Below are positions 28,801-41,449 of a stretch of 64,000 nt of DNA, in pieces. Source of the stretch: Cyanophora paradoxa (Eukaryota; Glaucocystophyceae; Cyanophorales; Cyanophoraceae); NCBI GenBank assembly GCA_004431415.1, contig QPMI01000039.1:124001-188000 (forward strand), in the 5' to 3' direction. Positions within the stretch are counted from its first letter, which is position 1; each line of letters starts with the position of its first letter. The translations under genes and the position numbers were made by a program. A model generated the notes under the pieces. The model worked only from the letters and a program-made list of their open reading frames with translations. It was not told the origin of the DNA and did no database searches.

Positions 28801-31800
28801 GCCGGCCCGCGCCGCGAGCAGCGCCGCCGTCAGCAGCGGCACCCGCACCGCCCGCAGCTGAAGAGAAAGAGGTAAGAAGGGGAGCAGTAAGAAAGAAATG
28901 CGTGGGTGTGGCTCGCCTGGGGCGGGGCGGCGGGGCCGGCGCCCGGGTGCGAGTGGGCGGCCTCGGAGGCGGCGACGAGGGCGCGCTCGAGGGCGCGCAG
29001 CAGGGGGGGCGACGCAGCCCCGCTCTGCGGAGAAGGCAGGGCCTCAGACGGGCGGGCGGGCGGCTCCTTCAAAGGAGGAGGAGGAGGGGCGAGGCGGGGC
29101 CTCGAAAGGGGCGGGAGGGGCGGAAAGGGAGGGCGCACGGTGCGGCGGACGACCTCGAGGGCGGCGGAGGCGGCCGCCGCCAGCGCGGGGCCCGACGCCG
29201 GCGCCCACATCTCCCCGCCCTCCAGCTGCGGGGGGGTAGAAGAGTGAGGGGGGAAGAGAGAGGAGGGGGGTACGGGTACCGGCTGCAGGAGGGCCCTGGC
29301 CAGCGCGTCGCTCGCGGCGGGCGCCAGCGGCGGCGCCGGCGACCTGCGGGCGGGCGAACGAAGTCAGCGGGGGGGGGGTGGAAGGCAGGGGGGGGGTACG
29401 CGCGTCGGGGTTGGCTTGGCGCAGAGGGCGGCGACGAAGAGGGCCCACTGGGCCCCGAGCGCCGCGCGGGCCTGCGGGGGGTACGTGAGAAGAATACAAA
29501 TAAACAAGAACACCTAAGATAAAAGATACAGAGAATTTGAAAAAATGTCGAGCTATACATAGCGCACCTCGGCGAGGCTGCAGGCGGCGTTGGCGCGCTC
29601 CGCCGCCTCCCGCAGCGCCGTTGCTCCTTTGGGGACGGGGGGCGGCGTCAGAGGGGTACAGAACGAGAGATGAGGGCGAGGGCCGGGGTACCGGGGCCGG
29701 GGCGGGCGGCGAAGGGGGCGCGGGCGGGATCGTAGAGGGGCGCGGGGGCGGGAGGGGGAGGGGCCTGGAGCCTGCCGGCCGCGGAGAGGGCGGACAGGGG
29801 TACCCCGACGGCCTGGCGGGGGAGAAGCGTGAACAGGGGGGGGGGGATCGGCGGCGGGGGGTACCTCTGCGGCGGCCTCGAGACGCGCGAGGGCGGCGGC
29901 GGGGGCGGAGGGGGGTACGAGGCGCAGGGCGCGCCGCGTGAGGGAAACAACGGCCTTCTCCCCCCCCGCCTCCGCCTTGAGAAGCGGCTCCACGGCCTGG
30001 GAAAACAGGCGTGAGTCACGGATTCAGTGATTGAGTCGGCGAGTGAGTGGGTGAATTTTCGTACCGCAGTGACGAGGGCCGCGGGGGGCGCCGGGCGGGA
30101 GGGGCCCCCAGGAGCCAGCTCAGCCGTCAGGACCTGCAAGGGGGAATCGAACGGGGGTACGGGGAGGAGAAGTAGCGGGAGGGGGGTACCTGGAGTGCGC
30201 AGGCGCGGGCGGCGGCGTCGCAGGCGTCGGCGGCCGCCAGGGGCGAGTGGGGCGCCGGCTCCCCCGGGCCCCCGCCCTGAGCAAAAGAAGCGCCTCGAAA
30301 AGGAAGCAAAAGGAAAGGAAAGGAAAGGAAAGGGGGCTGACCTGGAGGGCGCAGGCGGCGAGGGAGGACCAGAAGCCCGGAGCCCCCCGCAGGTGCGCCA
30401 CGACCGGCGCCTGCTCCGCGCCCTGCCGCCCAGGCGCTCAGACGAGAGAAGCAGGAGAGATAAGGGAGATGAGAAGGAGAGAGCGCACCGCGGCCCAGAG
30501 GGCGCGGACGGCGGCGAGGAGGCGGAGGCGGATGGGGGCCGGCAGCGACGCGCAGCGGGCGAGGAGCGGGGGCAGCGCCGCCGCACAGCCCTCCCTGCGG
30601 GCGGGCACGACCGTAAGACCGGGCCGGGCCGGGCGTCTAGCTCAAGAGAAGAGGAAGCGGACTTGGATCCGTCCTTTGCAGAGTCCGAGGCGGAGGCGGA
30701 GGGGGCCGAGGGCCCGTCGCCCGTCGCCATCGGCTCCCGCGGCGCGTTGTAGAGGTAGTCCGCAAGCTCGGGCTGGACGGGGGTACACGGATACACTCAG
30801 CTCGACCGAATCGTTTTTGGGTTGGGGGGGTACAGCGGCACCTGGTGCATGGTGGCATCGTGGAGCAGCTCGAGGGCCGCGGCCAGGCTACCGGCGTCCT
30901 CTGCGGGGGGTACGCTCGCGCCGGAGCCGGGGGTACGAATGGCGAGCGCGGGGGGTACCGGGGCCCTGGGAGGAGAGGTGGGAGGCGACGGCGTGGCGAA
31001 GACCCGCGGCCTGCGGGAAAGGGGGTAAGGCGTTGGGGACGAGCAAGCTGGCAGGGGCATTTGGGGGGGGGGGGGGGGGGAAGGGGTACCTGGTCGCCGA
31101 GGAGGGCGAGGAGAGACGGGGGCGAGCGGGAGGCGCCCCGGGCGAGGCGGGTGAGGGCCGCGAGCACCCGCAGCGTCAGCCGCCCCACCCGCTGCCGAAC
31201 ATAAGGCAAGAAAAGGAAACGAAAGGAAAGGAAAGACAAGGAAAGGAGAGGGGCCACCGGGGTACGGGGCAGGCGGGCGTGGGAGGCGATGGCGGGGAGC
31301 AGCGGGGGCCGCCCCCCCGCCGCCCCCGCGTCGCTCGCGAGGAGCGCCTCCACCAGCGCAGGCGCCCCGGACTCTGCTCGAAGCCGTCAGCGAGGGGGAA
31401 AGAAAGATTCGAAGAGGGTACAGCTACCCGGGGGGAGCGGGGCGGCGAGGGCGGCGAGGAGGGAGAGGCCGGCCTCGACGCAGGCGAGCAGCGCCGCCAG
31501 CGCCGCGTCCGGCACCTGCCGCAAAGGAAAGGGAAGGGTCAGGAGGAAGGCAAAGGAAAGGGCTGTGAGACCGGGGGCGGGGGCCAGCGGGCAGGAGACG
31601 TCGATCCGGCTTAGCGGCCCCCTAGCCGCAGATCTCGAGCTACTAGCTATAGGATACTTACGAGATACTAGCAGACGGCTTGCGCGCAGAGCGTCCGAGA
31701 AGATAGGGAGTTCCCGATCTCGAGCTACTAGCAAGTGGGGGCCGAGGGCCCCGGACTAGGGGCCTAGGATACTATAGGATACTAGGCTACTATGGGCTAC

Positions 31801-34800
31801 AGGACCTCGAGCCCCATCTACTAGGCTAACTATAGGATCTCGAGCCCCGGATGGGCGCGGCGGACCTGGCGGGGGGCGGCGAGAGGCGGACGGCACAGCC
31901 GGGCACCTATAGGATACTATAGGATACCTAAAGGAAAGGCGGACTTATAGAATACTATAGGACCTCGAGCTACTAGGAAGCGGGGGTGGGCGGACCTGGC
32001 GGGGGGCGGCGTGGGCGAGGCGGAGGCCGGCGAAGGCGGAGGAGAGGGCGGCGAGGAGGGCGGCGCCCCCGCCCTCCCGCAGCAGCGCGCCCCGCAGCGG
32101 CGCCTCCAGCCCGGAGCAGAGCAGCGCCCCCTCGCACAGCGCCAGGCTCTGCCGGGACCGGGCGGTCGGTTAGATGAAAGATGGGCCTAAGCTAGGGGCC
32201 TGGTACAGCGCCGGGCTCTGTTCTTGGGGTTTCTTGGGGTGGGGGTGGGGGAGGGGCCGGACCTGGGCGGCGAGGCGCCAGCGGTGGGCGGGGACGGCGA
32301 AGGGGCGCGTGGCCGCCCCGGGCAGCAGCTCCGTCGCCGCCACCTGCGCGCCCGGCCCCGCTCAGCGCGCCGCCGCCGACAGCGATGCGACGGGCCGCCC
32401 AGTCTCGAAGCCTTCCATTAAAGCCGAGTATCTCGGCCCCGGCGCTAGGAGAGGGCCGGGCGCGCATCCGCCCGAAGGCCCCCCTTCTCGCCGCCCCGGA
32501 GGGCGCCCGAAGGGTAGGAGACGCTGGGGGCCAAGAAGGGCGGGCGGGCGCCCCAGGGGAACAGGCGAGGGAAGGGCGCTGGCCGTCCGCCCCTAGATTG
32601 AAGCCTAGCCTCTCGGCCCCGGCGCTAGCGATAAGACGGGACCAAGAAAGGCGGGGCCCCCGTCCCGTCGTATCCGTCCGTCCGTCCCAGAATGCGCGCG
32701 AAGGGCGCGCTGGGCCGCGGGCAGCACGCTCCAAGGCCCTAAGGAGGCGCACCTCGACGACGCCCTCGGACCCGCTCTAAGGCTTCAAGGGGGCGGGCAG
32801 TGCTCTAAGGCTTCGAGGGGGCGGGCAGTGCGCTCTAAGGTTCCCGTGAGCGCCCGCCAGGTGCGCGCATTTCTGCGCCCCCGCGAACGGGGGACGCCGC
32901 CGCTTCTTGAACGGAAGCACGCCTAGCGCCTCCGCCACACCCGCGAGGGACCTAATTCCCTCGCCTAAATTCTACCGCGCACCTGGACGACGCCCTCGGA
33001 CCCGCCGCGGGCGAGGGCCGCCCGCGCCGCCGCCAGCAGCCCCGCCGTCGCCCCGTACTCCCCGACCCCCGCCTCCGCCTGCGCGCGCAGATTTGATCTC
33101 GGATTCGATCCGGGATTCGAGAGATTCGATCCGGGGAGGGGGTACCTGGAAGACGCGGAGGACGGTGGCGGCGTCGAGATGCAGGGCGGCCCCCGCGCGC
33201 GCCGCGGCCGCCAGCACCGCCGCGCACTGCGCCGCCAGCGGCCGCGCCCCCGGGTGCGCCTTGAGGGCCGCCAGGGCGCGCCCGGCCGCCCCGCGGGGCC
33301 TGTCCGCCGGCTCGTCGGGGGTACGGAACGCCGCGTCGAGGGCGGGGGCCAGGCTCGGGTCCGAGCGGAGGAGGGCGGCCAGCAGCCCGAAGACGGGGGC
33401 CAGGAGCTCGGGCGCGTCGGGGGTACGGCGCGCCGCCGCGCTCGCCAGCAGCGCCCACGCGCTGTACGGCATCTGATCGATCGATCGCGCACCCCTATGA
33501 GGAACGGGCGGAAGGGGAGGGGGCTGGGGAGGGGTACGCGCCTCCCACTCGACGATGCGTGGCTCCCCGTGGGACACGAGGCGGCCCGGGGTACCGCAGC
33601 GCAGGAGCGCCCCCGACGCGGGGTCTGCGAACGAAGTCAGCGGGGACAGAAAAAAGGAAGCGGGGGTACGCAGGATCACGCGCCGACGTAGCCGCCCGGG
33701 GCCACGACGAGGAGGCCCCCGAGGGAGTTGAGCTGTACCCCCCGCGAGGCGGGGTCCCCGGGGGGTAGAGGGGCCGTGTAGGTCGGGAGGCGGGAGAGGT
33801 ACTCGAGGACCGAGCGGGCGGCCAGGGGGCTCCCAGGAGCCTCCGGAGCGGACGGCCCCGGCGCCCGCGGCGGCGTCGCGGGCTCCAAAGAGGGGCCCGG
33901 GCCCTCCCCCCCCGCCTCCCCCTCCTCGTACCCCGCGAACGGGTCGGATTCGGGGGCGCCGCTGGGGTGGGTGGGGGGTACAAGGATCAGAGCCGATCTA
34001 CGGAGCCCGGGAGGGGTACGGCCGGACCTGAGGGCGGCGCAGAGGCGGAGGAGGGGGTCCCACTGCGCGGGGGGCGGCTCAGGTCAGATCTGAGGCGCCG
34101 CCGCCGCGTCCAAGGAAGGAGGGCGGGACAGAACAGACAGAACAGACAGAACAGAACAGACAGACAGAACAGTCTTAAAGCGCGGGGCGGGGCGGACCTG
34201 TGCGGGGAAGCGCGAGGCTGCGTACTCGAGCAGCTGCACCGTGCCCCGGCCCCGCCGCCCCTGCGCGGGGAAGCCGCGGCTCAGAGGGGGGGGCGCGGGG
34301 GCGGGGGAAGAGGGAAAGGGGGGTACGGCACCTCCTCCCAGAACTGCTCGCAGAGGGAGGGCGCCCCCTCGAAGATCTGGCGGCGCCCCGGGTCGGAGGA
34401 GGAGGCGGAGGAGGTGGGGGGGGGGGCGGGGAAGGGGGGTACGGGTGCGCACGGCGACGGCGAGGTCGGTCATGCGGGCGACGTGCAGCGGCGCCGCCTC
34501 CGGCTGCGCCTGCGCAGGAACACGGAACCTCAGCTCGGCTCAGCCGAACCTGAACCGAGCCGGTGCAGGGTGCTGCGGGAAGGCGAGAGGGCGGGGGCCT
34601 AGGCCTAGGGGGTCGCGGCCGGTCTAGCTCGGCGGAGAAGCCGGCGGCTCGACGGCCCGGCTAGGCTTGGGCGGGGCGGGGCGGGGCCGGGGGGGTACGG
34701 GGACGCACGGCGACGTTCTCGAGGAGGTCGAAGCCCGAGAGGAAGGCCTCCAGCAGGCCCTGCGCCCCCGGGGGGTGTCGGAGGGGCCCGCAAGCCAGGC

Positions 34801-36965
34801 CGGCCGGAGCGGCCGGGGCTAGAAAAGAGCTAGGCCAGGGGGGACAAGGCGAGAAAGGCGCCCGGGGCCACCTGGCGCGAGAGCGCCGGCAGGCGAGCCG
34901 GAGCCAGCGAGGAGGGCGCCGGGGGCGGGCGGGCGGGCGGGTTTGCGGGGGTGGGAGGCGGCGTACCTTGAGGACGCTGCGGTAGGCGAGCAGGTTCCCG
35001 TCCCGGTACTGCGAGGGGGGAGGAGGGCCCGTCAGGAGAAGGGAGGAGGGGGAGAGAGGGGCGGGGGCGGGGCGGGGGGGGACGGGGGCCCGTCCCTAAT
35101 GGATTCTCAAATCGGCTAAGTATGAGCGCGGAGCGGGGCGGGGCGGGGCGGGGCGGGGCGGGGCGGGGCGGGGCGGGAGCGGGGAGCGTACGGAGGAGGC
35201 GAGGCGGGAGAGGGTGCCGAGGGCGGCGGCGAGGGCCCCCACTGCGTCCCCCGCGAAGGCCCGCGCCTGCGAACGAAGCGTAAGAAGAAGGAGAGGGTAG
35301 GGGGGAGAAGGAGGGGGGGGGAGAGGCGCACGAAGAGGGGCCTGGGGTCGAGGCGGGCGACGGCGGGGGCGCCCAGCTGCGGAGCCCTCCATTAGCTACC
35401 GTAAAAACACAATAGTAGTGCGCTCTATCAGAACGCATTGGGGGGCTGCTGGAGGCCTGCCCGCCCGAGGCGGCTTCATACTAGGGTCGAGCGAGTCGAG
35501 TCGAGCAGCGTCCCCTTCTGACCATCCCCTTCCGGGGCTGGAGGCCCGCCCCCGCCCCCCTGGACTCGCGAGGCGCACCTGGTCGCCGAGGAGGAGGAGG
35601 CAGGCCCACGCGAGGGTCCCCGCCGCCTCCCCGGGCCCCTCCCCGCCCCACCCCCGCACCCCCTGCCAGCAGGTCAGAGAGCTGGGGGGAGGGGAAGGGG
35701 GGGGGGTACGCGCCTGGTCGACGAGGGCGACGCCGGCCTCGTCGGAGAGGAGGGGGTGCCCCTCGGCCGAGCCGCGGGCGGCGCCGGGGAGCAGCTGCTC
35801 GAGGCAGAGGCACTCGACGAGGGCCAGCGTCGCCAGCGGCGGGAAGCGCGCCGCCGCCGCCCGCGAGGCCTCGTCCAGCGGCGCCCCCGCCGCCGCCTCC
35901 AGCCCCGCCCCGAACCCGATCTCCGAGAGGACCTGCGCGGCGGGCGCTGGGCTCGAGCCGGGGGCAGCTGCAGGGGGGTACCGTACCTTCGTCAGCTCCG
36001 CGGCGGCCTGGGCCGTGCACGCCGAGGGGTACGTGTAGTAGTACAGGAAGAGCGCCTGCGGGCGGCTCGGTCGGGGGGGGGGGAGGAGTCCGGCCGGGGT
36101 ACGCCGCACCTCGATGCTGGCGGTGGCCTCCTGCACGCAGGCGCGCGCGTGGGGGGCGGCCGCGGCGCCCGCCGGGGGCGCCTGCGAGGCCGCCTGCACG
36201 CGCTGCCGCGCCTGCTGAAGGAGCGCCCCCGCGAGGCCGGCGTCCGCCGCTGCCTTCACGGCGCGCTCCGTCCGCTCGCGGTACGGGTGGCCCTCGTCCC
36301 CGACTGAGGCGCGCGGGTCAGCGGCTCGCCGGGGCCGGGGCGGGGGCGGGGACGGGGGCGGCGTGCGCCGCGGGCGCACCGATGCGGAGCAGCGAAGCGA
36401 CGCACTGCATGAGCGCGAGGCGCTCCTCATAGTAAAAGTCCAGAAGCTGTGCCCGGGGCGGCTCGGCCAGAGCGCGGGAGGGCGGAGCGCGTCGCAGGCG
36501 GGGCGCACCCGCGCGACGAACGCATCGTCGACGGATGAAAGCTGCTGCGTGATGCCGCAGTCCGCCTTGAATGTCTTGAGCAGGTCGGCCGCCTGTGCGC
36601 TGTCCAGGTTCTGCGGCGGGCGGCGATCAGGGCGGCGGGCGGCGCCTGGAGTGGCGGCACGTTGGCTCGCGCACAGCCTGGCGGCTGAGTCGCGACGCGA
36701 TTGCCTTCTCGTCCTCGCCGGTGGGCGCGCTCGCCGCCGCTCCCGGCGGAGCTGGCTTGAAGTGGCCGAGCAGCGACTTGAGCGTGCTCTCTAGCGTCTT
36801 GAATGCTGATGCCTGCGCGTGCAGGATGAGTCGGTGCGAGGCGATTACTGTCGCGCGTGGCTCGCGAACCAGCTCCTCGTCCGGGATGCTCTGCTGCTCG
36901 AGATCAGCGAGCAGCCTCCCGAACGACGGCTGCCCCGGCGGCGCGGGAGCCGCGGGAGGCGCCAT
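25838..36965 (-). CDS. NUP188: Nucleoporin NUP188 (spliced)
   Basis: This large alpha-solenoid scaffold protein of the nuclear pore inner ring spans ~11 kb with many short introns. It starts at the ATG at 36,965 (MAPPAAPAPPGQPSFGRLLA). Diagnostic exons near the N-terminus are DFYYEERLALMQCVASLLRI, then GDEGHPYRE, and ALFLYYYTYPSACT, which parallel the YYYEERxxxLRCVxxLL, ERHPYR and IFLYYAYF segments of animal NUP188. LAWACLLLLGDQ follows. Near 33,540-33,625, LLRCGTPGRLVSHGEPRIVE followed by WEA fits the NUP188 SH3-like insert. The rest is Ala/Leu-rich helical repeat. The last exon ends RVLSLLPAAFAG before the stop. Exon chain not resolved; NUP205 is the alternative. Confidence 0.72.
31600..31990. 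repeat. Degenerate minisatellite inside NUP188
   Basis: The short units ATAGGATACT and GATCTCGAGCTACTAG recur many times in a region that is much less GC-rich than its surroundings. It lies between coding pieces and is probably intronic. Confidence 0.7.
32751..33008. repeat. Duplicated exon-edge segment in NUP188
   Basis: Near-identical ~26-bp stretches (CACCTSGACGACGCC, then CTCGGACCCGC) occur at ~32,751 and ~32,981. Between them is a tandem of CTCTAAGGCTTC...GGGCGGGCAGTG units (32,775-32,840). This looks like a local duplication of an exon-intron edge; on the minus strand both copies read ...GVVQVR. Confidence 0.65.
35130..35178. repeat. (GGGGC)n pentamer tract
   Basis: About eight consecutive GGGGC units lie in a NUP188 intron. 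This could form G-quadruplexes on the plus strand and is a C-rich tract in the sense transcript. Confidence 0.85.
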
Positions 36966-37043
36966 CGGCTCGCTCTGCTGCTCGAGGGGGGAAGAAGCTG
37001 ACTACCCGACCGTCTACCCGGAACCCGAAGAAGCAAGCAGCAG

Positions 37044-39979
37044 CATGCGGCCCGCCTTCGCGCTCCCAGCGGCGACCGCCCAGCATGCCGGCCTAGGATC
37101 GGGAGCTGTCAGCGTCCCGCTTCCTAGCCCCGCGGCGCGATCGCAGCAGCGGCCCGCCCAGCACCTGCGCAGCTCCTGGATTCCCGGCTCCGGGGCGCGG
37201 ATCCCCAGGCCGGCGCGGCATGAGCAGCAGGAGCGCACATTTATCGCGGCCCGCGCTGAGCGGGAGCCAGCGCGGGCTCCGCGGGTGCGGCAGGCCGGAG
37301 ACGTAGATCTCGTCGCTACGGGCGAGTCCCCGCTTCTTTCCCTTCGCGTACGTGCTTCGCCGACGCTCCCCTCGCAGTCGGGCAAGGTCTCGAGGCAGTC
37401 GTAGCCCGCGAGCTGCGGGAAGGGGTGAGCAAGCGCTGCGCTGCCGCAGTGCCTGCTTCCGTCATCGTCCCAGCGCAGGCGCTGGGCTACGCGGACTCGG
37501 TGACGGTCTCCAACGGGCGCTGCGTGCTCACGGTCCCCGAGAAAGAAGTCCCGGAGGCGGCGGCGCGCTCCGCCGTCTGGCTCCGCTCCGCGCACCGCCT
37601 CTACGTCCGCCTCGGGAGCTTCCCCGCGGAGACCTTCGACGACCTCTTCGACGGAGTGCACGCGCTCGAGTGGGAGCGCTACCTCCCGAAGGACGCCGAG
37701 GCGCCCCCCTACCCCCCGCAACCCTTCCTTCCTCGTACCCCCCGCCAGCTGCTCAGCCGCGCCCCGCGATCGGACAGGTGCCCGTCGACTTCAAGACGTT
37801 CCGCAGCCCGCTCGTCTCCGTCCCGAATGCCCAGGCCATCATCAAGAAGGCGAGGACGTACCCCCCCCCCCGCCCCCCGGTCAGCCCCATGTTCCTTACG
37901 CACCGGTACCCATCCTCCCGCGCAGGCGATCGTCAGCCGCATGCAGAAGGCACGCCCCCCGCCCCCCGTCCCGCCGCATCCCTTCGCGCTCCTGTACCCC
38001 CCTGACTCCGGGCAGGCCTACCCGACGCTGAGGGGGGGAGACCTGCCCGAGGACGGGCCCCTTTGCTCCGTCCTCGTCGCCGCGAAGGACGATATGGTTG
38101 AGGTTCTCCTCGACGTCGGGGGGTACGCGAAGCTTTTTTGAATTCCGATTTGATTCGAGCCGGATTCGATCTCGGCGCGAAGGCGCCACGGGCTGCACAA
38201 GCGGGGGTACCGCAAGCTCGTCGGCGAGGCGCCCATCAAGGAGACCCTCGCGTCGGGTACGCTCGCCCCCGCTTCCGCCCCGGTACCCCTCCTCCCGCAC
38301 GCCCTTGAGGCTCCGCGGCGGCAGCGATCCTGGCGCTGAGCGTCTGGCGGCCGGAGCGGCCCCTCGTGGACCCCGTGCGCCCCCGCCCCCGCCCCGCTCG
38401 ATCAAGAGCTCCAAGCCCTGACTCGGACCTGTACCCCCTCCCCAGTTCTGCGGATCGGGCACCATCCTCCTCGAGGCCGCGCTGATGGGGGTACGCTTGC
38501 GCAGAGCCCGATCCCCAACCCGCGCCCCGGTCCCGCTCAGCCCGCCCCCCCGCAGTGGAAGATCGCGCCGGGCCTGCGCCGCCGCTTCGCCGCTGAGGCG
38601 CGCGCTCTTTCCCCCCTCCCCTCCTCCCCCACCCTCCCCCCTTCGAGCCGCCTCGCCCTCCGCAGGGCTGGCTCGGCTTCGACGGCGCCTTCAAGCGCGC
38701 CAGGTGCGAGAGAGAGGACGCGGCCCTCTAAGCGAGAGAACGCCCCCGACGCCTTCGCGGGGCCAGGGAGGAGGGGCGGGAGGCGGCGGACCTCTCGGCG
38801 CCCCTGCGGATGCTGGGGACCGACATCGACCCGGAGGCCATCGACGCGCGCCTCCCCCCTCAGTTTTTCCCCTCCTCCCGCCCTTGAGCGGCCCCTCAGA
38901 TCGCGCGGGAGCACCTCTCGGTGCTGGGCTTCCCCCGCCGCCGCGTCGAGCGCCTCATCGTGCGCCCGCGAGGGAGGAAGGGAGGGAGGGGGTTGGGGGG
39001 AGGTGGTCGGAGCTTACGCCCAGGGCTGAGGCTCCGGGGCGGCCCTGCCCCCGCCGCCTCCGGGCCCGAGCGCTGAAGCAGCCGGCCTCGCCCCTCGCCG
39101 GGCCTCACCTCTCGCCGCCCCCCGCCCCCGCGCAGGAGTTCGAGCGGTGCGGGGTGGAGGCGATGCACGCGGGGCGGCACCCCCTCCTCCGCGAGCAGGT
39201 CGGCCCGTACCCCGCCCCGCCCCGCCCCTCTGCGTTTAGTTTGGATGACGCCCATGCACTTACGCCCCGCCTGCCCGCCCGCCGCACGCAGTACGGCGTC
39301 ATCATCACCAACCCGCCCTACGGTCCGCTGCTCCGCAAATTCGATCCCCCGTCCGTCCACTCCAACCCCGCCTGACTCTCCGGCCCCCCGGTCCTCCGCA
39401 GGGGAGCGGATCGGGGAGCTGCGGGAGGCGCAGGCGGCCTTCGGGGACCTCCGCCGCCTCTACTCCAAGGTGCGCGGGTTGGAGACGAGCGAGGGGCCTT
39501 CTTCCTTCTTGGGCTCCCTCCTCCTCGAAGTAGTAGGAGGCTAGATGATTCGAGAGATAAAGAGGGGAGGGATGAGCCGCCGCCCCTACTGGCCTCCTCG
39601 GATCACCCGATATAGCTACACCCGGCCCTCTGGCCCCTCCCGCCCCCAACCGGCCCCCGCGCCCCCCGGGCAGCTGCCGACGTGGTCGGCGTCGGTGATC
39701 GTCGCCCGCTCCGCCGAGTTCCAGAAGCACTTCCGCAAGCCCGCCGACCGCATCCGCAAGGTGCGCGAGAAGTAGATTAGATCTATAAATCTGCATTAGA
39801 TCTATATCTGAGCACAGGTCTACAACGGGCGCATCGAGTGCGGGCTGTACCAGTACCTCGGGCCCCGCCCGCCCCGTCCCGAGCAGGCCCTCTCCGCGGC
39901 CGAGGGCGAGGGCGAGGCGGCGGAGCCGACGGCGGACGCAGAAGCGCCGCCCGCGGCGGCGGCCGCCGCAGCGGAATGA
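37044..39979 (+). CDS. THUMP-domain RNA methyltransferase, RlmL/Trm-G10-like (spliced)
   Basis: The exons encode, in order, a THUMP-type region (LGYADSVTVSNGRCVLTVPE, LRSAHRLYVRLGSFPAETFD, LEWERYLP), VPVDFKTFRSPLVSV, LHKRGYRKLVGEAPIKETL, then methyltransferase motifs: FCGSGTILLEAALMG (SAM-binding motif I), LGTDIDPEAI, and NPPYG (catalytic motif IV), ending NGRIECGLYQYLG and an acidic Ala-rich tail. It probably makes N2-methylguanosine in rRNA or tRNA. Exons are often only 15-40 codons. The true start is uncertain: 37,044 (MRPAFALPAAT) is the best upstream ATG, giving a basic leader that could be an organelle transit peptide. It is divergent from NUP188. Confidence 0.72.
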
Positions 39980-40285
39980 GGGGCACGCGCCGGCTCGCGC
40001 CTGTTCTCGAAATAAGCGAATTCATTCCTATTTCAGGCTGAAGAGCCTGTCTACGTAGTCTACGCAACAAAATTGAAGGAGCGAATACAAGAAAACTAGC
40101 CTAAAAGGCACGCGCACGTTGCCGCTGCACTGCGTGCGCAAGAAACAGTGCAGCCTGTCGGACAGAGCCAGCCGCTGCGCTGCATGTCCCACCTCAGATC
40201 TCAAGCCGTACTACTCTCTAGTGCTATTGTACAAGGTGGGTGCGGTCGGGGCTGGCCAGGCCCGGGGCCGCCCCCGCCAGCCTCT

Positions 40286-40880
40286 TCAGTCGAGGTCGGG
40301 CTCGTCCGCGGGGGCCGCCGGGGCCTCAGCCGCCGGCGCCGGAGCCGCGGCCGCCGCGGGGCGCCCCACGGCGGCGAGGACGGAGCGCTCGAGCTCGTGC
40401 CAGCGCTCCGCCAGCCCCCGCTCAAACTCGTGGTACCTATGAAGAGAACGGGTGAGGCGGGGCAGCCGCTGGGATGGATGGGCGGCGCGGCGCGGCGCAC
40501 CCGTCGAGCTTGTTAAGCTCGCGCGAGACGAAGGGGGCGAGGGCGAGGGTCAGGCCGAGGCGGGCCGGCTCGGTGACCGTGCTCCCGGCCCAGACGCCGA
40601 CGAGGACCTCGAGGAGGGACTTGGCCTCGCCGCGGATGAGGTAGATGGAGTAGAACGCCACGCTCAGCGCGATCGTGTAGTAGATCGTGTTGATGATCAG
40701 GTACGAGAGGACGCCGGCAAAGCCCAGCTCCCGCAGGACGGTGAGGAGCTCCGCCGCCCTCCGCGGGATCGATTTGATGAGGTCGACCAGGCGATTCGGG
40801 TGCAAGGCGTGCGCATCCGGCGGAGGGGGCGCCGACGCGTGCGCGTGGAGGCTCGTGTGCGGTGCTTCTATAGAGCTCGT
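40286..40880 (-). CDS. Conserved plant/algal membrane protein (spliced, start unresolved)
   Basis: The main exon reads VLRELGFAGVLSYLIINTIY followed by YTIALSVAFY, then EVLVGVWAGSTVTEPARLGL and TLALAPFVSRELNKLD. This pattern (LRxxGxxGxLSYxxxNTxYY ... VWAGSxVTxxxRxxxALAxAPFV) is shared with an uncharacterised membrane protein family in plants, possibly in plastids. A second exon ends PADEPDLD at the stop. The exon has no in-frame ATG after the upstream stop near 40,880, so the first coding exon must lie further upstream. At least two membrane helices are visible. Function unknown. Confidence 0.6.
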
Positions 40881-41449
40881 CCCCTGTGGCTAGCGTCAGG
40901 CTTGGCGCGGGCCGCCGCGCCACTAGACGCCAAGTGCGCTCTTGTGCAGCGCTCGTTGCGCAATGCGCACCGCACGGTCGCTGCCGCGGTCCTGTTGCTG
41001 TTGTTCAGTGTTAAGATGAGCGATACAAGTGACCACGAGCCGGTGCGCGCGGCGTTGCGGCGGGAAGGTCTTCAGCACTGGGGCTGACGAAATGCTCGCA
41101 ACGTCTAAGCGCCATCCATGGAGGAAGACGCGCTCTCCGCTGTGCTGGTGCAGTCCGAACGAGCGGGACGGAACTGCCAGGGCCCCTCGACATGTCTGGC
41201 TGCAGTACGCGCGCGGTCGGAAATCGACTCCAGCGCATGCGGAGCGTGCCGGGTATGCTGCACAGATGGGTGCGAAAGCCATCGGTGCGCTATCGATCGT
41301 CCTGCGCGCCGAGGCTGGCAGATCCGCTCCAAGAATCACAGATAGATCTGCAAGCTACAGCTGATCTACTGGTCCCAATCCAGCACAAAGAACGTTAGGC
41401 ACTCACTGAAGCCACCGGAGACGGCCAGATCGAGAGGCGCTGCGCCTCA

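Noticed and set aside
25756-36508. Many long GC-rich open frames on both strands in 25-37 kb
   Set aside because: At this GC content stop codons are rare; only frames carrying NUP188 family motifs on the minus strand were kept.
40437-40805. TTG-initiated start for the membrane protein at 40,805
   Set aside because: Not an ATG; the open frame continues upstream to a stop near 40,880, so an earlier exon is more likely.
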